Assembly (NCBI GenBank): GCA_016215155.1
Contig: JACRLQ010000012.1
Location: 24,776-88,775, forward strand
Length of the DNA stretch: 64,000 bases
Direction: 5' to 3'
From: Nitrospirota bacterium
Lineage (GTDB): Bacteria; Nitrospirota; Thermodesulfovibrionia; Thermodesulfovibrionales; UBA6898
Made by a program: the position numbers and the translations under genes. Positions within the stretch are counted from its first letter, which is position 1, and every line of letters begins with the position of its first letter. A model generated the notes under the pieces. It was not told the origin of the DNA. It searched no databases and saw only the letters and a program-made list of their open reading frames with translations. Shown one piece after another: positions 25,798 through 35,353 of this stretch.

Positions 25798-26565
25798 ATG
25801 GCTTATGTTATAGCTTTGGCAGGGAAGGGCGGGACAGGGAAGACCAGCATCGCGTCACTCACGGTTAAATATATTATGGAAAAGAGGAAGAAGCCGGTGC
25901 TTGCGGTCGATGCGGACAGCAACTCCTGCCTGAACGAGGCGCTCGGGGTCCCGATCCACGCCACGATCGGCGGGCTCAGGGAGGACGCCCTTGAGAAGAT
26001 CCGGGGCGGCGGGGACAGGCCCGGCGGCATGTCGATGGAACAGCTCTTTGACTATCAAGTCTCCCAGTCGGTCATCGAGGCAAAGGGTTTTGACCTGATG
26101 GTGATGGGCAGGCCCGAGGGGCCGGGCTGCTACTGCGCCGCCAATAATATCATCCGCAAATATACGGACAAGCTTTCGGAAACCTATGACTATGTCGTGA
26201 TCGACAACGAGGCCGGGATGGAGCACCTGAGCCGCCGGACCACGCATAAGGTCGATCTTCTTTTGATAGTGAGCGACCCTTCCGTCAGGGGGGTCAAGAC
26301 CGCCGAGCGCATACAGAACCTGGTGAAGGAACTGAACCTCGATGTCGCGGCCAATGCGATCATCATAAACCGCGTTTCGGATAAGGACGGAGCGGAACTC
26401 AAAAAATACGCCGAAGGACTCGGGCTTACGGTTGCGGCGATGATCCCACAGGACCAGAATATCTTCGATTATGACCTGCAGGGCAGGGCGATCTGCGAGC
26501 TTCCGTCCGATTCCCCCGCTGTTGCCGGACTGTTCGGTCTTCTCGATTCGTACAATATACCCTGA
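25798..26565 (+). CDS. CooC-like MinD-type ATPase (CO dehydrogenase/acetyl-CoA synthase maturation)
   Basis: A 255-residue deviant-Walker P-loop ATPase: G9-K-G-G-T-G-K-T16 at the N-terminus, VLAVDADSN (switch I) and VIDNEAGMEH (switch II). The CxC motif C111-Y-C113 that binds Ni or Zn in CooC dimers is present in GPGCYCAANN. In CooC the ATPase helps insert nickel into CO dehydrogenase or the acetyl-CoA synthase/CODH complex. No CODH gene is nearby, so it serves an enzyme encoded elsewhere. The gene is single, divergent from fadL. Confidence 0.88.
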   Translation: MAYVIALAGKGGTGKTSIASLTVKYIMEKRKKPVLAVDADSNSCLNEALGVPIHATIGGLREDALEKIRGGGDRPGGMSMEQLFDYQVSQSVIEAKGFDLMVMGRPEGPGCYCAANNIIRKYTDKLSETYDYVVIDNEAGMEHLSRRTTHKVDLLLIVSDPSVRGVKTAERIQNLVKELNLDVAANAIIINRVSDKDGAELKKYAEGLGLTVAAMIPQDQNIFDYDLQGRAICELPSDSPAVAGLFGLLDSYNIP

Positions 26566-26640
26566 TACGGAGCACCGTAGCCGCCGGCCGTGCCGGGAGA
26601 TTTTTTCGCGCCCCGTTGAATTCGTCGCGTCTAAAACAAG

Positions 26641-26668
26641 AGATTTCTCCCGTTGGTCGAAATGACAA
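26641..26668 (-). repeat. Dispersed 28-bp intergenic repeat, copy 1
   Basis: On the minus strand this sequence matches 61563-61590 at 27 of 28 positions. It lies in the 240-bp gap between the cooC-like gene and the P-domain protein gene. It is probably the end of a larger decayed repeat. Confidence 0.7.
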
Positions 26669-26805
26669 GGCCTCCTGATAGAACTTTTTTCAGGTCTTCG
26701 CGGGGGAACCCAGGCGGCATAATAAGGGACGATGACAGTGTCATCTCGTTTCTGTTATATTTATCCGACTGTCGGCAATAGAAACTCTGCAGGGGGGAGA
26801 ATATT

Positions 26806-29800
26806 ATGAGTAATTATGTTTACCTGGGGCGTGCCTTTATTATCTCAGTTTTGGCGGCTGTTGTTTTCATAATTCCAGGGGGTTCGGAGTCCGCGGTATT
26901 TCCCAGTACGGATGTTCCGAAGAACATACCCGACAATAACATCGCAGGCGTTAACTCGTCCCTTACCATCGGCGCCGGGGTCTGCACATGGATTACGGAC
27001 CTGAATGTCTCATTGCAGGCCACACATACCTTTGTCGGGGATCTGATCTTTACCCTGACTCATCTGGAGACCGGCGCCAGTTCGGTTATTATAAGCCGGA
27101 TTCCCGGAAGTGGCGGGCAATCCGGTTCATGCGCACAAAATAATATCAGTGCAACCCTTGATGACGGCGCAAGTCCTTCCGTTCAGACGCAATGCTCTTT
27201 GACACCTCCTGCCGTTAACGGTACATTTGCCCCGAAAAGCGCTCTTGATGTCTTCAATGATAAGGATGCTGCCGGCGACTGGAGGCTTAATGTCGCTGAC
27301 AGGGTAGCCACGGATACAGGAAGCCTTGACTCCTGGAGTCTGGATATTACCTGTGCGGGTGATCAGTCGATCGTGGTCGGTGACGGGGCTGCTCCTCAGG
27401 ACAGGTTTGCCGGTCCCGGCAGTGTCAACCAGACTGTCAGTTCCTTTACAGTCAGGACCGTTGCAGGTGTGGATACGGTGACGGCCGTCACCGTATCCGG
27501 ATCGAATATGGACAATGTGGCTGTCCTCAGGATATACCAAGACAGCGGGACGGTCCCGAATGAATGGGATGCCGCTGATACGCTCTTGGGTACGCTTGCT
27601 TCCCCCGTATCTCCTGCTCAGGTGACCTTGACGAACGGCATTTCGGTTTCGACGACGCCGGCGCAGTATCTTATAGTTTACGACATCATACCTTCTCCGA
27701 CAGACGGCCAGACCCTGACGGCCTCGCTGACCGAAATCACCGCTGCCTACACGGTCTATTATTATGACGATGCGGATGCCGCCGTTACTATAGATTCTCA
27801 GGCCCCGGCGAGCGGGGCTTTTTTTGAGGCCCGCCCCGCTGAAGCAAGCTGTTTTCTCGAATGGGACCATGCCGTGGACAGCGGTTCCGGTATGCATCCG
27901 GCGGAAGCCAATGTGGTGCGGTATCAGCAGGACACTCCTCCCGGAAGCTGTTCCGAAGGTTCACAGGTCTATCTCGGGACCGGGGCGGGGTATCTGCATT
28001 CAGGACTGAGCAACGGGGCCACTTATTATTACCGGCTCTGCTATAAAGATGCGTTGGGCAATCTGTCGGAGTATTCCGGTAACCCGGTTTCCTGCAGTCC
28101 CTGGAATAACGGTATATTCTATAAGATAAGTTCCGACGTACCTAAGGACATTCCTGACAATAACCCCACGGGGACGGATTCGCTGATAACAATCCCTCCC
28201 GGGGAGTGTTCGACAATAACCGACCTTGACGTCCTGCTGCAGGCCGCGCATCCCTTTGTCGGCGACCTGATCATTACCCTGACTCACCTGGAGACCCAGA
28301 CAAGCGCTCTGATAGTGAATAGTTCCAATTGCCCACGCGATGATATCAACGCAGTCCTCGACGACAGCGCCACACTGCCTGTTCAGAGCCAATGTTCCGC
28401 AACTCCTCCCGCAATCGGCGGTTCCGTGCTCCCGGCCAATCCGCTTAGTGTCTTTAACGGTGAGGAGATGTCAGGGACATGGATCTTGAATGCATCGGAT
28501 TCGATGGCTGATGACCTCGGGACCCTGGTTTCATGGGGTCTGCGCTTCAGCTGTATTACCGACTCTACCGTTATTGCAGGTGACGCTTCTTCTCCGCCCG
28601 ACCGGTACGTGGGCTCAGCGAGCATGAAGCAGCTGATAAGCAGGTTCACCCTCGAAATAGCAACAGGCACAGCCGACGTTACGGCGATAACGGTCTCCGG
28701 ACCGAACATGCAGAATGTCGCGGCCATACACATTTATGAAAACACAGGCCCTATGCCTGAGTGGGACCCGTCTGATACGCTCAAAGGGACCCTTACAAAT
28801 CCGGTATCTCCGGCTGTAATCCCTGTAAACAATCTGACCGTGTCGTCAACCCAGGCAATTTATATGATAGTATACGACTTTAAATCCACGGTTACGGATG
28901 GCGAGGCACATACTGCAAGGGTATCGGCAATAACTTCTCCGAATCCCTCCGGCATACTGGACAACCCTGATGCCACAATCACGATCGACCTTCAGGGCCC
29001 TGTTTCAGGGACCCTGTTCAGCAGTCGCGGCGGAGGCGACGCCGGAGGGGGAGAGTGCCTCCTTACCTGGAACATGGCTCAGGACATCGGCGCGGGCCTG
29101 CATATGACGGAGCCGTACGAATTGAGGTTTGCCCAGAATGCGCCTCCCGGAAGCTGTGCCGGAGGCTCGCAGACCTATGCCGGGAATGCCCTGAGCTATG
29201 TGCATTCAGGACTTATAACCGGGGCGACCTATTATTACAGGCTCTGTTACAGGGACGTTCTCGACAATCAGTCGCAGTTCAGCGGAGGTGTAATCTCCTG
29301 CATCCCCCAGAACAACAACACCAGGTTTTTTTCTGCCGTGAATCTCCCCATGCAGATTCCGTCGGGCTATCCTGCCGGGGTTGACTCCACTATCAGCATA
29401 CCGCTGGAAGAGTGTCCCGCCGTTTCGGATGTAGACGTATTTATTGGGGCGCGACATTCTTCCGTCGGCAGCTTCAGGGCCGAACTGCTTTATAGCAATG
29501 AGGGAGCAAATGCGAGTTCGGTTATCATAGACCGTCCGGGTGATCCTGCCGTGCAAAACGGCTGCACCGGTCAGGATATATTTGCCTTTCTGGATGATGA
29601 AGCCTCCCAGCCGGCTGAGGACGAGTGCTCATTGACTCCGCCGGCTCTGTCCGGCAGCCTTACCCCGAACAATCCTCTGAACTCATTCGATGGTCAAGCC
29701 GGCGGCGGGACCTGGACTCTCAGGGTGGCTGACATAAACGGCTCAAGCGGGCTGCTGTACCTTGATTCCTGGGGGCTTGTCCTTACCTGCAACCAGCCGG

Positions 29801-30333
29801 CAAACTATCTGTTGCATGTAACAAACCACGGTACGGCTGTTGACGAGGTGACGAGCTCCCCCGGCGGGATATCCTGCAACACTACCGGGCAGCAGTCGGT
29901 CTGCGATGCGTCTTTCCCTGCCGCTCAGCAGGTCCGGTTGACTGCAACGCAGGTGGATGGCCAGTCTTTTTTTGAAAGATGGCTGGGTGACTGCTTTGGG
30001 AATGACCCGGTATGTGATGTCACCATGAATTCCGAGAAATTCGCAAACGCATATTTCAATGCCTGCTCTTCAACCAAAGTCCAGGTTGGTATTGTCTATT
30101 ATGCCTCGATCGAAGCGGCATATAGCAACCCTTTTCTTATTACCGCGGAATACAGGCTGAGGGCGCTCGACTATCCGGTGGCCGCGCTTGTTTTCGACAA
30201 GGAAAAGACGATTACCCTTAAGGGAGGCTACGACTGCGGTTATTCGCAGGTGACGGGGCCTGCGAGGTTGACTGGCGGACCGTTGGTCATCAGCAGCGGT
30301 ACGGTCATTGCTGACGGCATTGAGATCCCATGA
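26806..30333 (+). CDS. Large secreted protein with three proprotein-convertase P-domain-like modules
   Basis: A 1175-residue exported protein (signal peptide about 9-32). Three copies of a P/Homo-B-type beta-sandwich are visible: residues about 40-185, 440-580 and 855-1000, each with an FVGDL/SVGSF strand, an NDxNA/FLDD turn and an ending GSLDSWSLDITC-like strand. Between them are fibronectin-like modules, each with GATYYYRLCYKD. A bacterial-repeat module with SFFERWLGDC then CDVTM follows (about 1005-1080). No protease domain is found, although P domains usually accompany proteases. Pairs of cysteines are frequent. It may be a cell-surface or secreted binding protein. GGGGAGA precedes ATG 26806. 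Neighbours give no clue. Confidence 0.8.
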   Translation: MSNYVYLGRAFIISVLAAVVFIIPGGSESAVFPSTDVPKNIPDNNIAGVNSSLTIGAGVCTWITDLNVSLQATHTFVGDLIFTLTHLETGASSVIISRIPGSGGQSGSCAQNNISATLDDGASPSVQTQCSLTPPAVNGTFAPKSALDVFNDKDAAGDWRLNVADRVATDTGSLDSWSLDITCAGDQSIVVGDGAAPQDRFAGPGSVNQTVSSFTVRTVAGVDTVTAVTVSGSNMDNVAVLRIYQDSGTVPNEWDAADTLLGTLASPVSPAQVTLTNGISVSTTPAQYLIVYDIIPSPTDGQTLTASLTEITAAYTVYYYDDADAAVTIDSQAPASGAFFEARPAEASCFLEWDHAVDSGSGMHPAEANVVRYQQDTPPGSCSEGSQVYLGTGAGYLHSGLSNGATYYYRLCYKDALGNLSEYSGNPVSCSPWNNGIFYKISSDVPKDIPDNNPTGTDSLITIPPGECSTITDLDVLLQAAHPFVGDLIITLTHLETQTSALIVNSSNCPRDDINAVLDDSATLPVQSQCSATPPAIGGSVLPANPLSVFNGEEMSGTWILNASDSMADDLGTLVSWGLRFSCITDSTVIAGDASSPPDRYVGSASMKQLISRFTLEIATGTADVTAITVSGPNMQNVAAIHIYENTGPMPEWDPSDTLKGTLTNPVSPAVIPVNNLTVSSTQAIYMIVYDFKSTVTDGEAHTARVSAITSPNPSGILDNPDATITIDLQGPVSGTLFSSRGGGDAGGGECLLTWNMAQDIGAGLHMTEPYELRFAQNAPPGSCAGGSQTYAGNALSYVHSGLITGATYYYRLCYRDVLDNQSQFSGGVISCIPQNNNTRFFSAVNLPMQIPSGYPAGVDSTISIPLEECPAVSDVDVFIGARHSSVGSFRAELLYSNEGANASSVIIDRPGDPAVQNGCTGQDIFAFLDDEASQPAEDECSLTPPALSGSLTPNNPLNSFDGQAGGGTWTLRVADINGSSGLLYLDSWGLVLTCNQPANYLLHVTNHGTAVDEVTSSPGGISCNTTGQQSVCDASFPAAQQVRLTATQVDGQSFFERWLGDCFGNDPVCDVTMNSEKFANAYFNACSSTKVQVGIVYYASIEAAYSNPFLITAEYRLRALDYPVAALVFDKEKTITLKGGYDCGYSQVTGPARLTGGPLVISSGTVIADGIEIP

Positions 30334-30342
30334 TATGAAAGC

Positions 30343-31887
30343 TCAGCGGCCGAACCTGTTTCTCAGGATTTGCGCGGTCAGGTATTCCACCGGAGCATAA
30401 TTATCGGTGAGTATCGGGTATGAGGACACGTCGAACCTGCCGGGGGCGATGATTTTCCTTCCGAGCGATGCGATGACCGGGTTTTCATTTTCCGCGATCT
30501 TCGGGTCGCTGAAATCGATAAGGTTGTCGCTATTGTAGCCGGCAAAGATAATATTCTGAGCATCAGTCTTGTCCGGCGACTCGACGGCAAAGAAATAACT
30601 ATTTGGAAAAACCGACTTGAACGTCGCCATTTCAGACATAAGAAATGACGCCTCCTGCCGGGACAAATCGCCGATTACGTTGGCCATGAATATACCGTCC
30701 CTGCTCAGGCGGTCCTTTGCAAGTTCAAAAAATTCTTTTGTGGTAAAGTGGGCGGGAATGGAGTACAGGGAGTAGTACACGTCGCTGAATATAAGGTCAT
30801 ACTTTACGTCTGTATCGTGAAGCAGCCGTCTGCCGTCCTTTATAATGGTGTTCAGGCGCGCCGTTTTTTCGACTTTAAAATATGTCCGGGCCAATTCCGG
30901 CAGAGACGGCTCTATTTCAGCCACGTCGACGACCGCCTCCGGAACGTCTCTCAGCAGGGCCTTGGGTATGGAGTACGCCCCGCCGCCGATCACCAGGACG
31001 CGCCGCAGGTCCGGCCTGAAGACCTTATACAGAACATAATATTTCGTGTAGTCAAGCGCCAGGTCGTCAGAGTCCAGAAACATGGCGCCTGAATTACTCC
31101 GGTCCTGCTGGAAAAATCTCGTCCGACGTCCCTCATACCAGGAGTCATTAATGGTGATTTTTTCATACACCCCGTCGCGACAGTATATGACGGTATCATC
31201 TTTGGAAGGCAGCGCGTTTACAAGCAGATACATTGAAGTGAGCAATAGGAACATGACCGACCCCAGGGTCTTTCCGCTCACCCCGATTTTGATCAGCGGG
31301 ACAAGTCCAAGGGCTGTAAGGATGAGCTCGATGGACAGAACGAGGGTGTCAATTCCGAAGCGGGGAATTAGCACAAACCCGGCAAGCATGCATCCGGCGA
31401 TACTGCCCAGGGTAGACCAAAAGAAAATTTCGCCCGTGATGCCGCCGATCCCCTCTTCGGCAAAGCGCAGGCCCTGTAATTTGACGGCAAACGGAGACAG
31501 CGCGCCGAGCAGCAGTGCGGGCAGAAAAAATAAAATACCGGCCGCAACGATCGGCCCCTTAATGATCGACAGCCGGTATCCGAATTTCGGGAGCAGGAGG
31601 ACCATGAGGGCATAAAGCAGCAGGATACTCAGGCCGCTGCACAAAATGAGGGAATAGAAAAATTTATACGAGGGGTACTTGTCGGCGAGTTTCCCTCCGA
31701 AGTAATAGCCGGCGCTCAGGGCGGCAAGCACGGTGCCGATGACACTGGAAAAGGTAAATATGGTATTGCCGAAATACGGAGATAAAATGCGGGTCGCTAT
31801 AATCTCTATTATCAGGACACAGGCGCCCGTCAGAAAGACGACAAAAGGCAGATGAAATTTATATAAATAATTCATCTGCCTTTTCAA
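30343..31887 (-). CDS. Fused membrane/spermidine-synthase-like protein
   Basis: A 514-residue protein: about seven hydrophobic helices (residues 10-215) of an MFS-like type, then a spermidine-synthase-type Rossmann domain (about 230-500) with SAM-binding VLVIGGGAYSIPKALL and the D-x2-EIEPSLPELAR strand. The usual catalytic D-x-x-D region reads LIFSDVYYSLYSIP. Proteins of this family are not proven to make spermidine; some are unannotated methyl/aminopropyltransferases. It lies 8 bp downstream of argJ on the same strand, so a link to arginine/ornithine-derived polyamines is plausible. Confidence 0.8.
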   Translation of the reverse strand: MKRQMNYLYKFHLPFVVFLTGACVLIIEIIATRILSPYFGNTIFTFSSVIGTVLAALSAGYYFGGKLADKYPSYKFFYSLILCSGLSILLLYALMVLLLPKFGYRLSIIKGPIVAAGILFFLPALLLGALSPFAVKLQGLRFAEEGIGGITGEIFFWSTLGSIAGCMLAGFVLIPRFGIDTLVLSIELILTALGLVPLIKIGVSGKTLGSVMFLLLTSMYLLVNALPSKDDTVIYCRDGVYEKITINDSWYEGRRTRFFQQDRSNSGAMFLDSDDLALDYTKYYVLYKVFRPDLRRVLVIGGGAYSIPKALLRDVPEAVVDVAEIEPSLPELARTYFKVEKTARLNTIIKDGRRLLHDTDVKYDLIFSDVYYSLYSIPAHFTTKEFFELAKDRLSRDGIFMANVIGDLSRQEASFLMSEMATFKSVFPNSYFFAVESPDKTDAQNIIFAGYNSDNLIDFSDPKIAENENPVIASLGRKIIAPGRFDVSSYPILTDNYAPVEYLTAQILRNRFGR

Positions 31888-31895
31888 TCCGTTTT

Positions 31896-33080
31896 CTACG
31901 TCCTGTATTCCGCGTTGATGCGGACATACGCCTCGGACAGGTCGCAGGTAAGCACCTTTGCCCCGGCCTTTCCTGATTTAAGGTCGACAGTAATCCTGAT
32001 CTTCTTTGCCTTGAGTTCCTCCGTGGCCTCTTTGTCCTTGTTATTGGCAAGGCCGTCCTTGACCACCTTTACCTTGTTGAAGTAGATGTCGGCCCTCTCT
32101 TCCTTAAAGGATATGCCGGAATAGCCGACCGCGCAGATGATCCTGCCCCAGTTGGCGTCGTTTCCGTGGACCGCCGTCTTTACGAGGCACGAGTTTGCCA
32201 CTGAAAAGGCCGCCTTCTCGGCGTCCTTCTCTGTCCGGGCGCCCTTTACCAGCACCTCGACAAGTTTTGTCGCGCCTTCGCCGTCTTTCACCACAAGTTC
32301 GGCAAGTTCGTAGGTGATCTCGTCGACCGCCTTCTGGAATTTCACGAGGTCCTGGGATTTTGCGGTCACCGGATCATTCCCCGCCAGACCGTTTGCCATC
32401 ATCAGTACGGTATCGTTCGTCGACATATCTCCGTCTATCGTTATACGGTTGAAGGACCTTTTGACCGAGCTTTTGAGCACGGCGGACAGCGTCTTTTTGC
32501 CCACCGCGAAGTCAGTCAGGATAAAGCAGAGCATCGTCGCCATATTCGGAGCTATCATCCCCGCGCCCTTGCATATGCCCGAGACCGTCCCGCTCACATT
32601 GCCTATCTTCAGCCTCCTGTGCACGACCTTCGGAAAGGTGTCGGTCGTCATGATCGCCTTTGCGACCTCGTCGAGGGTCGCCTTGCCGATCTCCTTTGCC
32701 AGGGTCTTAAGCGGCTGCCTGATCCGCTCCATCGGAAGGGGCGTGCCTATTACGCCGGTCGAAGCGATATAGACCAGGTCCTGGCCGAGGCCTGTCTCCT
32801 TCGAGACGATACGGATCATCTCCCTGGCGTCCTTCATCCCCTGCTGCCCGGTGCAGGCGTTAGCGTTGCCGCTGTTTACCACGATGGCCTGGCCCGTGCA
32901 TGAGGCGATTTTTTTCATACAGATCTTAACAGGCGCGGCCTTTACGGTGTTTGTCGTGAAGGTCCCGGCCATATCGGCCTCGACCGCCGAGACAATAAGG
33001 GCGATGTCCTGCCTCCCGGGTTTCTTCACCGCCGCCTCGACCGTAGAAAATATAAAACCTTTAGGAATCATGTTTTTCAT
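31896..33080 (-). CDS. argJ: Bifunctional ornithine acetyltransferase / N-acetylglutamate synthase
   Basis: A 394-residue precursor self-cleaving into alpha and beta subunits. The cleavage site NMATML (Thr nucleophile after Ala) is present in MIAPNMATML. Other family segments are VNSGNANACTG, TTDTFPK and GNDANWGRIICAVGYSG. It transfers acetyl groups from N-acetylornithine to glutamate in cytoplasmic arginine synthesis. It follows argC (130 bp) in the same direction. Confidence 0.96.
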   Translation of the reverse strand: MKNMIPKGFIFSTVEAAVKKPGRQDIALIVSAVEADMAGTFTTNTVKAAPVKICMKKIASCTGQAIVVNSGNANACTGQQGMKDAREMIRIVSKETGLGQDLVYIASTGVIGTPLPMERIRQPLKTLAKEIGKATLDEVAKAIMTTDTFPKVVHRRLKIGNVSGTVSGICKGAGMIAPNMATMLCFILTDFAVGKKTLSAVLKSSVKRSFNRITIDGDMSTNDTVLMMANGLAGNDPVTAKSQDLVKFQKAVDEITYELAELVVKDGEGATKLVEVLVKGARTEKDAEKAAFSVANSCLVKTAVHGNDANWGRIICAVGYSGISFKEERADIYFNKVKVVKDGLANNKDKEATEELKAKKIRITVDLKSGKAGAKVLTCDLSEAYVRINAEYRT

Positions 33081-33209
33081 AAAATAAACTCCTGTTTTAG
33101 TGTGTTTTTCATTTATGTTTGACGCTCCATAACTCCCCCGATACCCCCCTCATACCCTAACAGGGCAATGTCGATTCCTCCCATTAAAGGGGAGGGCAGG
33201 AGGGGTTAT
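33081..33209. repeat. Dispersed-repeat-like GC-rich intergenic sequence
   Basis: Between argC and argJ. The stretch 33150-33205 has CCTCCC and GGGGAGGG arms of the kind found in abundant intergenic palindromic repeats. No T run follows on either strand. A similar GGAGGGGTTAT core is at about 14565. Confidence 0.35.
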
Positions 33210-34250
33210 CTACGGAAACAGGGCCATATTCTGAAGCCCCTCGGTCTCCCTGAAGCCCGTCATAATATTCATGTTATGTATTGCCTGGCCTGATGCGCCC
33301 TTGACCAGGTTATCGATGGCCGAGACAATAATGAGTGTGCTCGTCCGCTCGACGAGTTTCACTCCGATGTCACAAAAGTTCGAGCCCCGGACGTTATTTA
33401 TGTTCGGATATACCCCGGCGGCAAGGACCCTCACAAACGGTTCCTTTTTGTAGGCCTTCTGATAAATCCCGCCGACCTCCTCCTGTGAGGTCTTCTTCGA
33501 TACACGGGCATAAATTGTCGTCAGTATCCCCCGGTCGACCGGCAGGAGGTGAGGGGTGAAATTCACGGTAATGTTTTTGCCGTGTATGCCGGAGAGCTCC
33601 TGCTCTATCTCGGGAGTATGCCTGTGATTGCCTATACCGTAGGCCTTGAACCCTTCGTTGACCTCGCAGAACGATACGGCAAGGTCGGCCTTTCTGCCTG
33701 CCCCTGTGACGCCGGACTTCGAATCGACTATGATATTCGACGTATCGATGATCCCGCTCCTGAGCGCCGGCATAAGTCCAAGTATTGCGCTTGTGGGGTA
33801 GCACCCGGGATTTGCTATCAGCTTCGCCTTCTTAATGCGGGCCCTGTAGAGTTCCGGAAGGCCATAGACCGCCTTCCTCAAGGCCGGTATGAATTTATGC
33901 TCAAGCCCGTACCATTTCTCGTAGACCTTTTCATCAGAGAGCCTGAAGTCGGCCGAGAGATCTATAACCAACTTTTTGCGGCTGAAAAAATAGCTGACCG
34001 CCTCCTGTGACGCCCCATGCGGGAGCGCGAGAAAAAAGAGGTCCGCCTTATCAACCAGGGCGTCCCGGTCCATCGGCTGAAATTTAAGGCCGCCATAGAC
34101 GCTAAGGTGAGGAAAGACATCGCTCACCTTTTTACCCGCTGATCTCTCCGACGTTACGGCCGTTATCCTGACCCCGGGATGTCCCGCCAGTATCCTTAAA
34201 AGTTCGATGCCCGTATAACCGCTTGCACCGCATATAGCCACTTTTAACAT
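33210..34250 (-). CDS. argC: N-acetyl-gamma-glutamyl-phosphate reductase
   Basis: A 346-residue NADPH-dependent enzyme, third step of arginine synthesis. The Rossmann GASGYTGIELL and catalytic C150 in NPGCYPT are present, along with the SVS/VTGAGRK and HRHTPEI segments (His near the active site). AAAGGA precedes the start. Transcribed with argJ; upstream rpsI is separated by a terminator-like hairpin. Confidence 0.96.
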   Translation of the reverse strand: MLKVAICGASGYTGIELLRILAGHPGVRITAVTSERSAGKKVSDVFPHLSVYGGLKFQPMDRDALVDKADLFFLALPHGASQEAVSYFFSRKKLVIDLSADFRLSDEKVYEKWYGLEHKFIPALRKAVYGLPELYRARIKKAKLIANPGCYPTSAILGLMPALRSGIIDTSNIIVDSKSGVTGAGRKADLAVSFCEVNEGFKAYGIGNHRHTPEIEQELSGIHGKNITVNFTPHLLPVDRGILTTIYARVSKKTSQEEVGGIYQKAYKKEPFVRVLAAGVYPNINNVRGSNFCDIGVKLVERTSTLIIVSAIDNLVKGASGQAIHNMNIMTGFRETEGLQNMALFP

Positions 34251-34350
34251 AAGTTTTGTCCTTTGGTTATTTATAAATATTTAAGTTATTAATCAGTTGC
34301 AGCAGATGGGAATGCCGAAAAAGTTCTGCCTGCAACACCTTGTAGATATT

Positions 34351-34386
34351 AAAAAAAAAGGCCCGTGATTAAACGGGCCTTTTTTA
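34351..34386. terminator. Bidirectional rho-independent terminator after rpsI
   Basis: GGCCCGT (34360-34366) and ACGGGCC (34373-34379) around a 6-nt loop, with an A run on the left and a T run on the right. It would end rpsI transcription on the minus strand and separate it from argC. Confidence 0.85.
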
Positions 34387-34407
34387 TATACGTAGTCAGA
34401 AACCTTA

Positions 34408-34800
34408 TTATCTCTTTGAGAACTGGAAACGTTTCCTTGCGCCCTTGAGCCCGTATTTCTTTCTCTCGACTTCTCTTGGGTCTCTCGTCAGGAAGCCTTC
34501 CTTTTTCAGCTTGAGTCTGAGGTCGCTGTCCATCTTTATAAGTGCCCTTGAAATTCCAAGTCTTACCGCCCCTGCCTGTCCCGTTGCGCCGCCGCCCTTG
34601 ACGCTGGCTGTTGTATCATGTTTGCCGGTCGCGCCGATAAGCTCAAACGGCTGGCGGATGATCATGCGGAGGGTTTCCCTCGGGAAATAGGTGTCTATCG
34701 GTTTTTTGTTGACAGTGATTTTACCCGTACCCGGGGTGATGTTGACCTGGGCTATTGAGGTCTTCCGTCTGCCTGTTGCGCCGTATTTGATTTCTGCCAT
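34408..34800 (-). CDS. rpsI: 30S ribosomal protein S9
   Basis: A 130-residue ribosomal protein of normal length. It has the family N-terminal [11 protein letters not shown], the core [21 protein letters not shown] and the basic C-terminal tail [11 protein letters not shown] that reaches the decoding site. It is second in the rplM-rpsI pair, 39 bp after rplM, the standard bacterial order. Confidence 0.98.
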   Translation of the reverse strand: MAEIKYGATGRRKTSIAQVNITPGTGKITVNKKPIDTYFPRETLRMIIRQPFELIGATGKHDTTASVKGGGATGQAGAVRLGISRALIKMDSDLRLKLKKEGFLTRDPREVERKKYGLKGARKRFQFSKR

Positions 34801-34839
34801 GAAAAATATGCTCCTTTAGTCCTTATAATTTATGATAAC

Positions 34840-35265
34840 TTACTGTAAAACCTGTGGTGACTGTGCCTGATGCGGGTGTTCAGGTCCTGCATAGACTTTA
34901 AGCTTTTTTATCATGGCCCTGCCGAGTCTGTTTTTAGGGAGCATCCCCCAAACAGCCTTCTCGATGATGGCCGCGGGTTTGCTCTCGTTCAGCTCCCTGG
35001 CCGTCTGGCCCTTAATGCCGCCTATATAACCAGTGTGATGATAGTAGACCTTGTCGTCCATCTTGTTGCCGGTCAACCTTATCTTGTCGGCATTGACAAC
35101 GATTACGAAATCGCCGGTGTCAACGTTAGGGGTGAAGATGGGCTTGTTCTTGCCTCTTATATAAGTGGCGATTTTTACGGCCAGTCTGCCGAGTACGGCA
35201 TCCTTGGCGTCGACGACATACCATTTCTGAACAATATCACTCTTTTTAGCAAACTGGGTCTTCAT
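34840..35265 (-). CDS. rplM: 50S ribosomal protein L13
   Basis: A 141-residue protein, normal for L13. It has the [15 protein letters not shown] start, then the [11 protein letters not shown] and [10 protein letters not shown] segments typical of the family. First gene of the rplM-rpsI operon. Confidence 0.98.
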   Translation of the reverse strand: MKTQFAKKSDIVQKWYVVDAKDAVLGRLAVKIATYIRGKNKPIFTPNVDTGDFVIVVNADKIRLTGNKMDDKVYYHHTGYIGGIKGQTARELNESKPAAIIEKAVWGMLPKNRLGRAMIKKLKVYAGPEHPHQAQSPQVLQ

Positions 35266-35291
35266 TGCAGATGACTACCTTCCTTTAAAAT

Positions 35292-35331
35292 TAGATTAAG
35301 TAATCTACTCGAAATGACATGAAAATGTCAA
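35292..35331 (-). promoter_or_regulatory. Promoter and inverted repeat upstream of rplM
   Basis: On the minus strand TTGACA (35326-35331) and TAGATT (35302-35307) are 18 bp apart, 37 bp before the rplM start. A TAGATTA/TAATCTA inverted repeat with a 2-nt spacer (35292-35307) overlaps the -10 box. On the plus strand a TATAAT (35343-35348) ends only 5 nt before the tsaD ATG, which would suit a leaderless message. Confidence 0.5.
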
Positions 35332-35353
35332 CCCGACTCCTATATAATAACCC

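Noticed and set aside
27127..27897. 256-residue minus-strand frame
   Set aside because: Antisense of the large P-domain protein; Arg/His-rich and without family features.
33549..34010. 153-residue plus-strand frame opposite argC
   Set aside because: Antisense of the conserved ArgC coding sequence.
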